Part shown: positions 1 to 14,500 of the stretch, piece after piece
How positions within the stretch are numbered: the first letter of the stretch is position 1
How the letters are laid out: every line of letters starts with the position of its first letter
NCBI GenBank assembly: GCA_940671915.1
Contig: CALNVZ010003435.1
Span: 8,190,235-8,254,234 of the forward strand
DNA: 64,000 bases
Source: Paracentrotus lividus
Lineage: Eukaryota; Echinodermata; Echinoidea; Camarodonta; Echinidae
Direction: 5' to 3'
The notes under the pieces: generated by a model
Seen by the model: only the letters and a program-made list of their open reading frames with translations
Database searches by the model: none
What the model was told of the DNA's origin: nothing
Position numbers and translations under genes: made by a program

Positions 1-296
1 CCTGGGTCAAAGTTTTACAGGCTGTGAGAGTCGGCATTTCAAAAACATTCACATCCCGGTATTGGGTTTTTGTGTTGAGTTATTGGTAAATTCAGGGGGT
101 ATCCAGGATTTCAATGGGGGGGGGGGGCAAGGAATTTTTATCGCCGTCAGGGGAAGGGGGGGGGTTTCTTTCATATTGTACATGAAATTCCACTTTTTTT
201 TCAATTATCACAAAAGTTACATAGTTCTATACCCTAAGACAATGTATGTTGCGTAAAACCTATTATGTTGTGCTTTATTACCTTCTGAATTGGAAT

Positions 297-720
297 CTGC
301 GAGCGCGAAACGAGAGTCGAAAATGTTGAGGTTTTAAAGTTTTATGAAATAAATAAGGGGCATTTTCTAGTACTAGAAAATGGTAGATTATTGTGTATAA
401 TGACCCAATTTAGTATCCGCGAGCGCGAGCGCGAGCTGAAAATTTTTAGGTAAAAATTGGAGTTATTATTTGTGCATTATGATTTGGTATCAGCAAGCGC
501 GAAGCGCGAGCCGAAAATTTGGGGTTTAAAATTTTTTTAAGGTAAAATTTAGAACTATTATTGTGCATTTGATTTGGTGTCAGCGAGCGCGAAGCGCGAG
601 CCGAAATTGGGGTTTAGAATTTTTAAAGGTAAAATTTAGAGTTATTATTGTGCCATTTGATTTGGCATCAGCGAGCGCGAAGCGCGAGCCAAAAATTTGG
701 GGTTTCAAAAAGTTTTGAAT
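297..720. repeat. Tandem array with palindromic GCGCGAAGCGCG core
   Basis: Five diverged units start near 297, 418, 491, 581 and 667. Each carries a GC-rich core (AGCGAGCGCGAAGCGCGAGC) followed by an AT-rich spacer (GAAAATTTGGGGTTT, TAGAGTTATTATTGTGCA). The core can fold on itself. A single inverted copy occurs at 42828-42845 in the transporter intron, so this is a dispersed family. Confidence 0.75.
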
Positions 721-1689
721 TAATAAAGGGGTACTTTCTAATAAACCCATGAGGCCAACTATGTTTCCCAGGAGGCAGGGCCCAGGAGGCAGAGGGTCCA
801 GAGGCCTCTTTTCTTTGTGAATTTTGAACTTTAGTTTATTTTTTTTTTTCGTCACTAATGTATTTCTTTTTCTTAAAAAAAGGGCGTTTGAGCAATTATT
901 GCAAAATACGATATGAGAAAAGTCGGCCTCGTGGGCCCTCCCCACAATAAGGCCTTAGTTATGGTCGTTTAGAACCAATAAAGCATTTTCGGCTTTTTAT
1001 TGAATAAAGTTGGGCGAAAATTGTACAAGCATCGAGCCTTATTCCCTTCTCTTTCTTTTTTTCTCTTTTTCTTTCCCTTTTTCCTCTTTCTCCCTTTTCT
1101 CCTCCTTTTTTTTTTTTTTTAGTCGGCAATAGGGGGGCGCGCGCCTGTGCGCCCCCCCCTGGATACGCCCCTGAACTTAGACATTTATTTGTGTCAGGAA
1201 TTAGCCGAGATTACTGTGTAATCCTGTAATACTTGACAATGGTGATCAATCTATTTCTACTTATACTCCCTTTCTCTGACCCTTTTTTTTTTTTTAACTT
1301 ATCTAATTCTCCAGCACAATGAAAAGTTAAATTTGCTCTGACATACACACAGTGACTAATTGACAACTAAGTATCTTATACAAGAGAGAGTTGATTTCAA
1401 TTATTAATCGAAATTGGTTGATCAACGTCGTGTCATTTCTATGGGGATGTGGGAATTTCAGTCTGTCAGTTGAATTATTCAGGATTACGTCGCAAATCAA
1501 TTTTTGATGAGGAACATATTTGTCATGGTTGTGTTACCTGATACACTTTATATCATTAGAATCACGGGGATTGGAATACATGAAAATTATTTTATGTCTT
1601 CCATAATCAACTATCGAGATATATATCTAATGCATAACAACGAAATTATCTTTTGTTCGATCAATCAACACAGTTGTTGTTTTTAATAT

Positions 1690-1743
1690 CACGAGTATTT
1701 TCTTTCTTTCTGTATTTCTTTATTTATTTATTTCTTTATTCAT

Positions 1744-1786
<43 letters not shown>

Positions 1787-1899
1787 TCTATTTATTTATT
1801 TATTAATTAATTAATTTATTTATTTGTTTATTCATACATCTATGTATGTATGTATGTATTTATGTATTTATTTATTTTATTTTATTTTATTTTATTATC

Positions 1900-1938
<39 letters not shown>

Positions 1939-2068
1939 TCTATTTATTTATTTATTGATTAATTAATTAATTTATTTGTTCATTCATACATCTATGTATG
2001 TATGTATGTATTTATGTATTTATTTATTTTATTTTATTTTATTTTATTTTATTATCTTATTTATTTTT
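1690..2068. repeat. (TTTA)n microsatellite field with a long internal duplication
   Basis: Mostly TTTA/TATT tetramers. A composite block (TTAATTAATTAATTTATT, then CATACATCTATGTATGTATG, then ATTTTATTTTATTTTATTATC) appears twice, near 1803-1905 and 1957-2062. The second therefore looks like a tandem duplication of about 155 bases, not simple slippage. Confidence 0.8.
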
Positions 2069-3897
2069 TTTTTTTCAGGGTAGGGGGGTGCAGCCTCACA
2101 GTGTAAAAAATGTGATTACGATAAAGCTTAGTATAGCCTTGTCTAGACTGGTACCCCAATAGATCAGTACATAGGGTATACATTATCTCTTTATTTCTAC
2201 ATTCATAATAATTACTATAATGGTATAGTCTAATGGACAATAAAGATCAAATTTCCGAAACACCCCTCTGCCAATCTTTGCAGTAAAAAGGGCATTTTGA
2301 CACGAAAAGTACTTAGACATAATCCACTTTAACCCAGCACCCTGTGTAGCATCACATCACCCCTAAACCATGCATCAACTACCATGACTACTTAAAGTAT
2401 GTTTTTTCTCCTCTCACGATGCAACATTCTGACCACGTATAGTCTTATACTTTAAGCCAATATTATGCCAGTATTGTTATTTTTGCAGCATTATACCACA
2501 AATATGTTCATAATAATGTTATTTTCTTCCTAGATGTTCATATTATGCAGTGTTAAACCCATTTACTGAAATATTATTGTCAGATGTTGTGTCTAAGGGT
2601 ATAGGACTACACTCTGGTAGCCCCGTGTATGTACTTTACTTAACCATTTTGCACACAAAATCATGAATGTCCATGGCATTATATCTTATTCTTAGTCCCT
2701 GGTCTTCTTAATTGCATGGAAAGTGCATAGACAAATATGGAGGTCGAATGAGACTGTTATATCACGTCATTAATGATGAAAGCCATAGAGCAAACACATC
2801 CTAATTGACGGAGTCATCGATATAGCCTCGAAAATACAAACAAACATGTTTTAAAAACAAACATTATCGAAAATACATTAGTCCTCACTAATATTTATAC
2901 AACAAACATATTCGCAATTTGCTTTGGCGATTTTTAGAACTGTTTCATCTGAGAAATCGTGAAACTTTAACCTAACCTAACCATAACCATGATAACCCGA
3001 AACCTATAACATAACACATAAGGGCCGCGGAGCGTTTTTGAAAGTGGAGGGGGTGAGCGGGGATTTGGGGGGGGGGGGCTAAAAATCCCAGACCTATGGT
3101 CATTCTCTCGTTTTTATATACGTTTGGATTTTTTTTAAAAATGTGTGTGGGGTGTCCTCAGCCCCTGCGGCTGCGCGGCCCCTGACACACTGTGGCAAAC
3201 CTAACGCTATTTGTGGAGTAATTGTCGCTGAAGCAAATGTCGTGACAGTAGATTAGAGGCATATTTGCAGTTGTGCTCCATTTTGTTCCTCTAGTAAATT
3301 GTCATGTTGGCGTCATCCTCCTCATCATGATGCGATGATGAATATTATAGATCATGTGATGTATATTGTAATTCATGTGATGTACATTGTAGGTGATGTG
3401 ATGTATATTGTAGGTCACATGTTCAAGAGGTGTTCTAAACGTTATTTTAATGTCTGGGTCCCGTATTTAGACAGCTGCCGTAATACTCAGTACTTGTACA
3501 TAATTGAATCAAGCACAGTGTATTGTACAAGTACTCAGTAACCACGACAACATCTCAAATGTGTTTAAAGCATCTTTGTTGGTGACAATATAGGCACAAC
3601 TTTTTTTTTTCACAGAAGAGTAAATGTCACTTTTGTTATAAAAAGAGATTATATAAATTATATTCCTTCTGAGTATTGTTTGCCATATTATTATGCCGTA
3701 ATCTGGTGAAGACTTCGGCTTTTTATAGTGCATCACACGTACACCTTTTAATGTATTTATTTAAAACGGAAAACTAGGGCGATTTTTTTTTTCTTTTTAA
3801 ATGTACATGTATGCATTAACTGACTGTCGTATTGTTTTGTATTGACAGGAAGTTGTAAGAAAAAACAAATCTATCGGGGTTTTTTTTTTTCTTTCAG

Positions 3898-4033
3898 GGG
3901 TGTGACAACCATTGACATTTCGCTGGACCAACTTGATATCTACCAATGCCCTTCAAATGACACAGAAAACAGCGCGGACGGCGAAATATTCGACCCCTTT
4001 GTTGGAACTCATAGATGCAAGAACACAACACAG
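3898..4033 (+). CDS. GPR158-like: GPCR exon a: ectodomain before the EGF-like part
   Basis: A T-rich tract and CAG precede the exon; GTATCC follows it. It encodes about 45 residues (VTTIDISLDQLDIYQC ... GTHRCKNTTQ). The GTHRC and TQ elements sit where vertebrate GPR158 has its GTHKC segment, just before the Cys-rich module. Two N-glycosylation sequons (NDT, NTT) fit an extracellular location. It starts with one base completing a codon from an exon not identified upstream and ends in phase 0. Confidence 0.82.
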
Positions 4034-5807
4034 GTATCCATAGACCCATGACTCATCATATTCAATACGTTTAATACAGCAGCTTCCTAGTTCGAATTTC
4101 TTTTTTTTTTTTTAATGCAACGTGGTAAGATTTATATCATCTAGGGCGCGAAAGGGGCGGTAAAGGGGCGCCAAAATATTATATCGGCCAGCAACGGAAT
4201 ATGAAGTTATTCGCACCCCATCACCTGATCACGTTCCTATACCGCGACGCGTTTAACAAGGAGCCTTGACACGATGTAGGTTTTTATATAATTTCAAAAC
4301 GACAATTACTCTATTCGTTTTTGACGTCCTTCGTTGTCCGTTTCGATGACCATGATGATGATGTGATATCTGGTCAGGGCCACTATCGTATAAAGAGACC
4401 CATTAACATCATTATCACAATAGGGTTGGGTGTAATAGGCTCATTACATCTCCCAATAGTGCACACAAAAATATATGTAAATAGATATTATATTCTTAAT
4501 AAAAGAATTTAAAGTTTAAAATAAAGAAAAGGGATGTAAAAAAAAAAAAAAAATAGGAAGAGCCTGCCAATGACCATGTAGTTCCAAGGAGGCTCCTTGC
4601 TACTATTAAGTGGTGTTACGGACTGTCGATCAAAAGCTAAGCGGTTCGAATCCCTTTCACCTTTATAATTCCTTAAATTTGCAAAATAAGTACCATTGAC
4701 GGCCCCCTTGTCAGGCGCCAGGCCCGATAAGGAGGGGGGTGGGGGGGGGGGGGTTCTGATTGTAACATACACAGCCAATAGGCGGGTTTCAAATTAAAGG
4801 GGACGTCCCATGCGCCCCGCAAAGATCCGCCATTGATTACACTTGCCTATATACCTTGAGAATGACTCAGGTGAGGTAAGTGGGTACCAGAAGGAAAAGT
4901 TCTTTGAATGCCTCATCACCTATCGGGGTTGGTAGGCTGAAGCTGGGCAACCACGGTAACGCATTGACATTCTAAGGCAAAAAAAAAGCACTTCATAAAT
5001 CTAAATAATTATCATCATTATTAACAGTAATCAAGGTTGCATGAAGACCCTTAATGCGACGAGTTTTATTATTATTATTTTTTTTTAATCATTTCGCAAT
5101 AAGAATCTTTCTACGCCTCACCAATGACCTTTTTTAAAATGAGAATTACGTCATGTTCGCCACACGGCCAGGGTCCCGACCTAGCACAACGCCCCATTTA
5201 TTCATTAACCTTCATTTTCTCGAGGTGGGGAATGATATGTCAACTATGATCATCTCTCCGCCTATTCTAATTATTTCCAATATCATTGCAGTCAGAGTTC
5301 CTGGTAACAGGCAAAGCTTATATATTACGGGGGTATTAGAATGAGTTAGGAAGACTGACATGATTAATTAGAAGCCGGATTAAATGTCTTGTTTTCTGAT
5401 AATTTGAAGAGGGAAGCATAATTAATAAACAACCTACGCACAAGGATAGATCTAATACAACAATAATTATATTCTAGGGAATCACTACAGCTGTACTAAT
5501 TTGAAGCGAAGCTTTATAGCAGAAAGAAACTAGTTCAAATACACTACAACTATTATTTTTTAAGTATTCCATCTATCGGACGGTTAGAAGTAGATAATCT
5601 GGAATATTTCGTTTTCATTATTAGTAGTATGTAGTCTTAGCGAGTTGAGTAATATTAGTACTAGTATAGTTGTAGTAGTAGTTTTAGTAGAAGAGTAGTA
5701 GTAGTGATAGTTGTAGTAGTAGTAGTAGTAGTTTTAGTAGAAGAGTAGTAGTAGTGATGGTTGTAGTAGTAGTAGTAGTTGAAGTAGTAGCAGAAGTAGT
5801 AGCAGAA

Positions 5808-5861
<54 letters not shown>

Positions 5862-5874
5862 TAGTAGTAGTAGC

Positions 5875-5920
<46 letters not shown>

Positions 5921-7362
5921 ATAGTAGTAGTAGTAAAAGTAGTAGTAGTAGTAACAGTAGCAGCAACAGTATTGCTGTGGACACCCTTTTTCTGGATATT
6001 TGTATCACTGAGATGAACCCCAGCCCCCCATCAGTGCGAAGCGAAATAAGCAACGTCTGATTTGAATCTGGTTTAGTAACCAAAATTTTGCGAGCGTGTT
6101 TCGTTCTAAATAACTTAGATATAAAATACAAAAATGGAAAATAATACTGAAAGATACATTCTCATTTCCATGGTATCACTTCACTATCTTTATTTATAAA
6201 TATGATACCACGTGAAACTACGGAGCCATTACTAAAATTGATTCGAAAGTATTATATTCACAAAACAGACGAAACAGACGAGATGCATATATTGGTCACT
6301 ATCCTCGCTCCTCTAAGTTGTTGTCGTTTTGTTACTCAAAAGACAGAAAAATATGAAAACCATAGCGTTATTTTCCGTTTTGGTTGTATTGTCACATTTT
6401 TGTCTTCAGTGATTGGTCTGCTTATCCACATCCGCTGCCCTCAAGAAAAAAGTAAAAGCTTAACGTGCGGCATTGATATGGGTGCGGTAAAGAAAAAATG
6501 TGGTAATAAATCATAAAAAACTTGTATAAATCTCCGTTTGCAGATCAATATTGAAATAACAAATGTAATGTTTTAGATAACTATCGCTTGTCTTGTTTGT
6601 TCTTTCCAGTATAAAATAAAGGTTGAAGCAACAGCTAACTTACTGTACGGTATATCAATACAATACATCTTTTAAACTAAACTTTTTAACAACCTTCTTC
6701 CTAAGTATTATTATTATTATACCTGATTACTTCCCCCCCTTAAATTCATCATTTCTAAGGCTCTGGCTTAATAATTGATACTGCCGTATCTATACTGCAA
6801 GAAATATGATACGTCTTTAAAGTATATATGTATAATAAGATCTTGTTTAAAATTCAGCAAAAGATGCTACAGGAATATTAAAAAAATTGGCTCACGTTTC
6901 ATTTTCCAATCTATACCCTGGAGCTGTTATCATGGTTATTACATTCTTGAACAAGATACACATGTACCGCGATGTTCAATTTATAGTACAAATCTGACCA
7001 GTCATTTGAAATAAGGGGCTGTTTTGTTTGTTTGTTTTGTTTTAAGTAGTACTACAGTATTATACGGTTAATCCAGCGTTGATATCTTTTATGGTTGTAT
7101 CTCACTTCGCGGCATACGTCCTCTTTTTTTTTTCTTTTTTTTTTTTTTTTTTATTTTGTCGCGGGAGAGGAGAACATCTCCACGGACTAGTATTTAAAAC
7201 CCTTTATTAGAACTGGTCTCAAAATCCGTTTTCGTGGGGCGAGTTGAGATGCGAACTTTTGGAGGACGTGTATTTCGGTGTTGACGAATTTTGTACGAAA
7301 AAGATTGGACGATGCAAAATTGAAAAGTAATCAGGGAAAATTAAAAACATTTTCAAAAATTA

Positions 7363-7404
<42 letters not shown>

Positions 7405-10400
7405 GAATTGTTCGTACTTCATCAAAGCAAAACATATTGCCATCAAATGGCAACTAACATGGTAACATTGCTCAAAATACAATTTTAATCAAAATTCAAA
7501 CTTTACATGGAATTTATTTAAAATTAATTTGATGAAGGTGTGACTTTTATGCATCGGGGTTTACACAGCGAAAGATCAGTTTATTGTTTGATTGGCACAT
7601 AGATATTGTGATGAATATAATTACACGGTTGTGTTACTTTATACACCGCCCTCTCAAGGAGTGGTTCATTTTTTTCTTTTAAAATTGAATTGTCAATTAA
7701 TCGATGAAATCCAATGTTCTTTGCATCTAGCATTATTATTGTTATTATTTATTTCTCGGCGTGTTGAATATGGATTGGGGATTAGTTAATTTTGATATCT
7801 GGTTATCAAATTTTCGAAACCAAATTAAATTTCTCATCTCGAAGGTCACTCGGCCTTGAACATTCATATCTGCACCAGCAGTATTAAATATTTCAATAAA
7901 TTGCCAGTCAAGTGGTTCAGTAACCCTTGATGGTTATTAATGCAAAATGACATAAATAATTTGCAAACCAAATCGTGTAGTTAAGGAAGCCATAGACACG
8001 TACTCTCTTATCTCTCTACGAAGAACGGAAAATGGGAAAAGAGCTATGATTATTAGTTCAATTACCAGATATCTTTTTTGAAAAAATTGACAATATAGGC
8101 CATAATGAGATCGTTTGTGGTGTTGTTGTTATTTTAGTTTTTACGACAGTTTGTCGATTCATTCAATCTATGGAAATGGGTTTAGCGCAGATGCCAATTA
8201 AATGAACTGAAAATTTACTCATTATTGTGATTGAACAATTCAATTTCAATGTGCTAATGATCCCGTAAGGTCTCGGTGTTTATAGTTGGCAACCTTAAAA
8301 GGGGGCCGTCACCACTGAAGGTCGTTCTATAACACGTTCGTTGCCCGTTTTTGCCCGTTTTTAAAAAAAAAAAAATGCCCTCTGAACGGGGGCTTATGGT
8401 CGGGTTGGAACTTTATAAACTTTGAAAAAATTAAATTTTCCCTTTGATGAAATACGATGCTAGCAGATTCGGATAAATAGAGTTTCTCGTAGTCAATACT
8501 GTCTTTATTCGCATTCTTTATTAACGTCCGCAATACGTTGTTGTTCACATATAACCAGTTCAAACTGAGGTCCAAACCTGCTTGTTCACTCTATACCAGT
8601 CTCGTCAGCACGCCATCAACGGTCATCTAAAAGTGCCTATGCGCAGCATGATAAAAGTAGGTTGTACCACAGTTCGTTTAGTACGTCCTTCTCCTGTTCC
8701 ATGAGTAAGTCCTAACCCGTTTAGGACACGTCTGTCACATACACTGTTTAATTTTAGAACTTTTGAAGCCAGTTACTGATTTTTTTTTTTGAACATGTTA
8801 CAAAATAAAAAATCGGAATGCCTTCCGTCTCTCCGTCGGGTTTCCGTTGGCCGTTTCACAGAATCAAGTTCGTAAAAACAGATTGATAGACACGGTCTGT
8901 ACTTAGATTTTTCTAAAAAGGTCTGCACCTACGTTGGTCAGTCCGTGTGTAAACAGATTGAGCCCCCGTTTACCACGTTAGAAACTAACCATAGGAAGCG
9001 CAGTGAGAACTATGGCTTAGTGTGACAGGGAATTATGACATTGCCACGTTCCTGTTTTAAAAAATTTTAGAGAAGCGTAGTTTCGTAGTACGGCTCCTTT
9101 TCTCGTTCAGGATATAGTATCCTACCCAGTATTTAATGGAACGTTTGCACCTAAGTTTTAATTATTTTAGAAGGACTGAATAACTTATAAATGTATGACG
9201 AATGCTCGTTTTGTATTGGACGTCTAGCACCATCTTTTAGAACGATACTTTAAGGGAGTACGGCAATTTCGTTTGTAGTAGCGTCCATATCTTGGCACTC
9301 GTTTCAGGTACGGATTAGCCACACGGGCGATGTTAAATGACATATAGCTTAACAAGCCGGATAAATTGGCGGCATGGCCCGAATTTTTTTTGAAACACTT
9401 TATTTGAAATCCGACGAGCTAGTCCATGAAAGTTGTAAACAATCGTAAGAAGTATTTACTACCGCCAACTCAGTTTACACACAGACTATGCCCGTTCGGC
9501 AAAATTTGAAAGGACGTAGTAGGAACGAGCTCAGTGTGACGGGGGTATAATGCGATGGCGGGCCATTTTCTCTAATTCTATACGTTTTACATGAAAGGTA
9601 TCGTTAAAACCTCTTGCGTGTTGTACCTGCGACGTGCGTATCTGAGAGTTGCACGCTGCACGTAGGGCAACCGGTGGTATCTCACCTGACATACCTGAGG
9701 AGACGTCTCCGAGACCCCGAGACACAGGATGAGTCGCAGAGATGCCTCGGAGACGTCTTCGAGACGGGGAAAAGCTCATTTAATGTGTTTGATTGTCCCG
9801 CTACTGATCATTCGAGACTCGCTGAGATCCAGGACACGTCGCGTAGACTACGGAGACGCATTTGATACGTAACTTCACAAACTAGTCTCAAACTATCTCA
9901 AATCCGTCTCAAACCTGTCTCAAGGCAGGTGAGATATCATGTGTGACAGAGGCATAGAGATGCACTATAAACATGATAGGACATGTACAACAAGCGAAGA
10001 GAAATGAGGGAGGAGTTCAATTACGACCGTTTGAATGACAGGATTTAATTTAGAGCTTGGTGATTTGACATTCATGATTACGTTCTCCATTATCCTGTCA
10101 CACTTAATCCCACGAATGTAAAAAGCGAATATTAAAAGGTAGGCCTATCATTACGTTTTGACGTCTACATAGTCAAGGTTCTGTGTATCAGATCGAAATA
10201 TTGTCTCTGGTTGGTGCAGTAGGATATCAATTATTTTAGTGTTAGTTTGCAAAATCTGCTTTTGCAGACGCCATTAATATCCAATTGTGAAGGACGAGAA
10301 AGAGGAGGATGAGTAGGCCTACTGTTATTATTCCAAAATTTTCATTGACAAAGCAGAGTGATGACACAAACACATGACAGAGCGTTTGATATTATTCGAG

Positions 10401-11511
10401 ACGTGAGAGAGCAGAGATATCGAAATGATATACTAATAATTTAATAATACATTCAGTACATGCTATCTATATGTTTCAATTCGAAATCAGGGGATCATTT
10501 TATGATTTAATGTCATTTAATGTATCTGATGTTTTATAATATTTTATCTAAAGAATTTATATTTATAACTGGTTCGTTATCAAAGCCCTAAATTAGTTAA
10601 TAGCTGAGAAATTTTGCAAACTTTCCCTTTGTCATCAATCACTCATAAAACCCTGCAAACACATAATTCGCTTTTGCAAAGAAATTTTAAGCAATTTTTT
10701 TTAAAACTTATTTATTTATTTTTTTTTACATCGCAAACCATTGTTTTGAGGATTCGCCAACTTTTCTAGCAAATTTTGACGAAAATCAGGGATCGCCTCT
10801 ATCATTATAGCAATTATCATTTGCAAATCTTTGCCATAATCTTTGCATAATGACCACGTGTGAAGTAGCGTTCATTTGACAAAAGAAAGGCAATTCGTTT
10901 TATTTTTATTTTTTTTATATTTTTTTTATTATTTTTTTTGTAGTATTCTTTATTGTTCATTCAAATCATAAACATACATGCATAATATGAGAAAATAACA
11001 TAACAAATTAATTGCCTCTAAGCTTNNNNNNNNNNNNNNNNNNNNNNNNNNNNNNNNNNNNNNNNNNNNNNNNNNNNNNNNNNNNNNNNNNNNNNNNNNN
11101 NNNNNNNNNNNNNNNNNNNNNNNNNNNNNNNNNNNNNNNNNNNNNNNNNNNNNNNNNNNNNNNNNNNNNNNNNNNNNNNNNNNNNNNNNNNNNNNNNNNN
11201 NNNNNNNNNNNNNNNNNNNNNNNNNNNNNNNNNNNNNNNNNNNNNNNNNNNNNNNNNNNNNNNNNNNNNNNNNNNNNNNNNNNNNNNNNNNNNNNNNNNN
11301 NNNNNNNNNNNNNNNNNNNNNNNNNNNNNNNNNNNNNNNNNNNNNNNNNNNNNNNNNNNNNNNNNNNNNNNNNNNNNNNNNNNNNNNNNNNNNNNNNNNN
11401 NNNNNNNNNNNNNNNNNNNNNNNNNNNNNNNNNNNNNNNNNNNNNNNNNNNNNNNNNNNNNNNNNNNNNNNNNNNNNNNNNNNNNNNNNNAAAAAAAAAA
11501 AACAAAAACAA

Positions 11512-11542
<31 letters not shown>

Positions 11543-14500
11543 CAAAACAAAAAAAACAAAACAAAACAAAATAGAGGGCAGTCTACAGTGGCATAGATCG
11601 ATCAAACCCATCTGTGGGCAAACCTGGCGCCTCCCTCCCTTTCCCATCTTTCGCATTATTTTGGTTAGTGTTAAATACTTTTAAATGTTCCCATTTTTTA
11701 TAGTGTTGTGTTAACGTTTTCCGCTCTATTGCAATTTTCCTTTCTTCTTCTTTGCTTAAAAGTAACCTTTCTCCTATCTCTTCAGGAGTTGGTGGTTTTC
11801 CTTTTCCTCTCCCTTGATGTATTAAATATTTGATAAGTAAAATGATATGATTAAGTAATTGTATGTTTACAGCTGTTTCCTCGATACCAATATGAATTTC
11901 CTTCCAACTTAGTTTCTTGAGAATTGGAAGACTGAAAAATTTACTACTATGTTCCCATAAATCTCGTACTTTTCCACATTCAAAAAATATATGCCTATAG
12001 GTTACTTCATATTTATTACAAAAAGAACATTTTATGTTTGCAAGGCCCTACGATAGTTTTTACGATGGTAAATCTGTTTTCGACTGTTTGCCACCTTTAG
12101 CGAATCCGAATCCTGACAAACTCTGAGAAGCCCTCCCCCCCCAAAAAAAAAAAAAACAACAAACAAACAAACAAAAACAGGATGCGTTTGCTTTAACGTT
12201 CGCCACTGACCCTGTTTAAAAAAAATATTCGTCTTAATTATTTACTTTCCCCTAAATGAGTAATATCGTGATCAATTTTTCGTGGTCCATTTGGTCATTT
12301 TCTTTTATGAATGAATGAACCACTTTAGCTAAGAATAGATGATTAATAATCTACCCCGTTCGAATCTCTTTACTCTGTGTCTGCTTATTTCACCGTATGA
12401 TTTTCGTGGTCGGTAAAATGCTAATTGCTTTATTGATTAGACAACACTAGTAATACACGAGGGGAATATATTAAGATGTACTTTCTATCGACGAAATTTA
12501 TTATGGATGACTAACTTGAACCAAGAGCAATCGAAATATTGATTATAATTTAATATATCAAAAAGCTCTACTTCTTGCCACCTCTGTCTGCCTGTCTGTC
12601 TGTCTGTCTGTCTCTCTGTCTCTCTCTCTCTGTCTGTCTCTCTGTCTCTCTCTCTATCCATTCCCCCCTCCTCTCCTTTTAATTCTCTCTGCAAAATTAA
12701 TGCCATTGTTTTGCATAAGCATCAACTGAATTAATGTCCACAACTCCGTGCAACGTTTCCAACTCAATTCACACTGATGCATTTGGAATCGAGGAACTCC
12801 GTGTTCACATGCAAAATTAATCTCATCTTCTTTCCCATGTTTTCATTTGCAGTGCCTTCATATTCCTGGCCAAGGTTTCCAGCGCGGGGCTTATTTGTGC
12901 GAGTGTAAACCCGGCTATTATTTCCCCGCTGATACGGTTTCTTACACAGACGACACACAAACTCCCGCCTTTTTTGGAAGAACTATTGAGGAAGAGTACA
13001 ATAAAAAGGCCTACGGACTGGAAAATGAATATGACAGGTAGGATATTTAGAATACAGTGAAAATTTGTTTTTATTACTCAAGGATATGATCTGGTGGGGG
13101 CGACGGGTTCGGCCCCCAGGACAAAAAATTGTTGGATGACTGACACGAATGCCCAAATGAATCCTAACCCTATGGCCGATATGATGATCTTCTTGGCGGC
13201 AGAAGGCCGAATGGTTTTTCATATTCTACCCCCACTCACCCCACCCCTCCCCTTATAGCTCGGCCGGGGTGATGTAAAACAAAAATTGACAGTACAAAAA
13301 TCTGACATTCCAATTTTGGGGCCCCTGTCGTACATATAAAATGTAATACATATTAAAACATGATGTGAACTGTAAACTTTATGAATCGCCACTTTTGCAG
13401 AAAATAGATTCCATTATTACCAGACACATGTTTCATACACGCCTCTATATAGACTTTTTCTTAAAAGGGGCATGAACGATATCAATTTGTTTATGAAGAC
13501 AGCGTAATAAAGAGCAGCTCGCATGTGACGTTATACAACTAAAGCTTCAAAAGATCATCACTTTCACGGATACGTTTTTCTCATGTCTTCTAATTTTCAA
13601 TAAGTTACTGAATTTCCCGTCGACCTTAGCCCTTTCTTACCACGAGGGTTTTGTATTAAAGGGGAATCACACCCAGAGGATCCTTAACCAGCAGGAAGTA
13701 GGCAAATGAGAGGACGGCAACTAGAAAAAAAAAAAAAAAAAAATCATCAAAATCGGTTATAGAAATTAAGAGAGTTTGGAGTTTGAAGGTCTGTTGTTCC
13801 TTCTATGGGGATCCAATTGGGCATCATAACGGTTCAAAATGGCCGGAATCTTTATGGTACAACTCCTCCATACTCATTCATTTAGTAGACCACCCCATCA
13901 ACCATATTCATAGTTTCTATATTTTTCCGATACACGTTCAATAGACACCGAATTATATATTTCTGGCATAATATTTCTCACCTCCTTTTGAGCACATCAA
14001 CATAGGGTACATGGCAGGTAATTGTCCTAGCTAAAGCATAGGTCAATCCTGTCGTGACCGCTTGCGCGCTAGACGGTACGCGCGCTGAGGCTGATCCGAT
14101 AGCAGATCCGGATATTTAGTGTTGTTCATCTTGAACTGTATTTATAGAGCGATATAAGACACTCTTGTCTGAGATAGCATCATGATTTGCCGCATAGAAT
14201 ATTTCTCCTCTGAGCATAAATTGCTGAGATTCACAATGAGAGGTAGGTAAACATCCTACGAGCAGAATTTTTATATGGAACACCCGGGATTGTAAAGATG
14301 TATTTAAAATTTCGGTCACAAGAGAAGTGAGTAGTGAAGAGGTTGGTAGGGAGGAGAGTTAACCTCAAAATTGAGGTTTGTGTATACATTTGTAAGATTA
14401 TATAGTTTCAGTCTTGAGCTGAGTCTATGTTACCCTAAGTCGTGTACAGGTCAATGTTGATATTCTAGGTGCATTTGGTGGTGGGGCAAAATTGGTGGCC

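Larger units (their letters stand above)
1..3897. other. Repeat-rich DNA upstream of the first GPCR exon seen
   Basis: No exon is recognised. From the left: a GCGCGAAGCGCG array (297-720); pyrimidine and G/C-run sequence with a GGATACGCCCCTGA end (1040-1175); a tetranucleotide field (1690-2068); a G-rich block framed by GGGCCGCGGAGC and GGCTGCGCGGCCCC (3022-3184); and short GATGTGATGTATATTGTA repeats (3355-3420). It may be the intron before exon a. Missing N-terminal receptor exons could lie further left. Confidence 0.6.
4034..12852. other. GPCR intron between exons a and b
   Basis: No coding exon is recognised in 8.8 kb. It holds a (TAG)n satellite, a GC-richer inverted-repeat block (8300-9550), a GAGACG-rich element (9668-9940), the assembly gap, a LINE 3' fragment and a (TGTC)n run. 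A B-box-like GGTTCGAATCC at about 4643 suggests a tRNA-derived SINE remnant. Confidence 0.6.

Noticed and set aside
5661..6131. 156-codon minus-strand frame with poly-Leu and poly-Tyr
   Set aside because: It is a reading of the (TAG)n microsatellite and has no complex sequence of its own beyond short random ends.
6202..6516. 104-codon plus-strand frame with one hydrophobic stretch
   Set aside because: No family match, no splice-site or promoter support, and base composition like the surrounding intron.
10950..11656. Several long frames across 11026-11490
   Set aside because: They cross the run of N and only look open because unknown codons are not stops.
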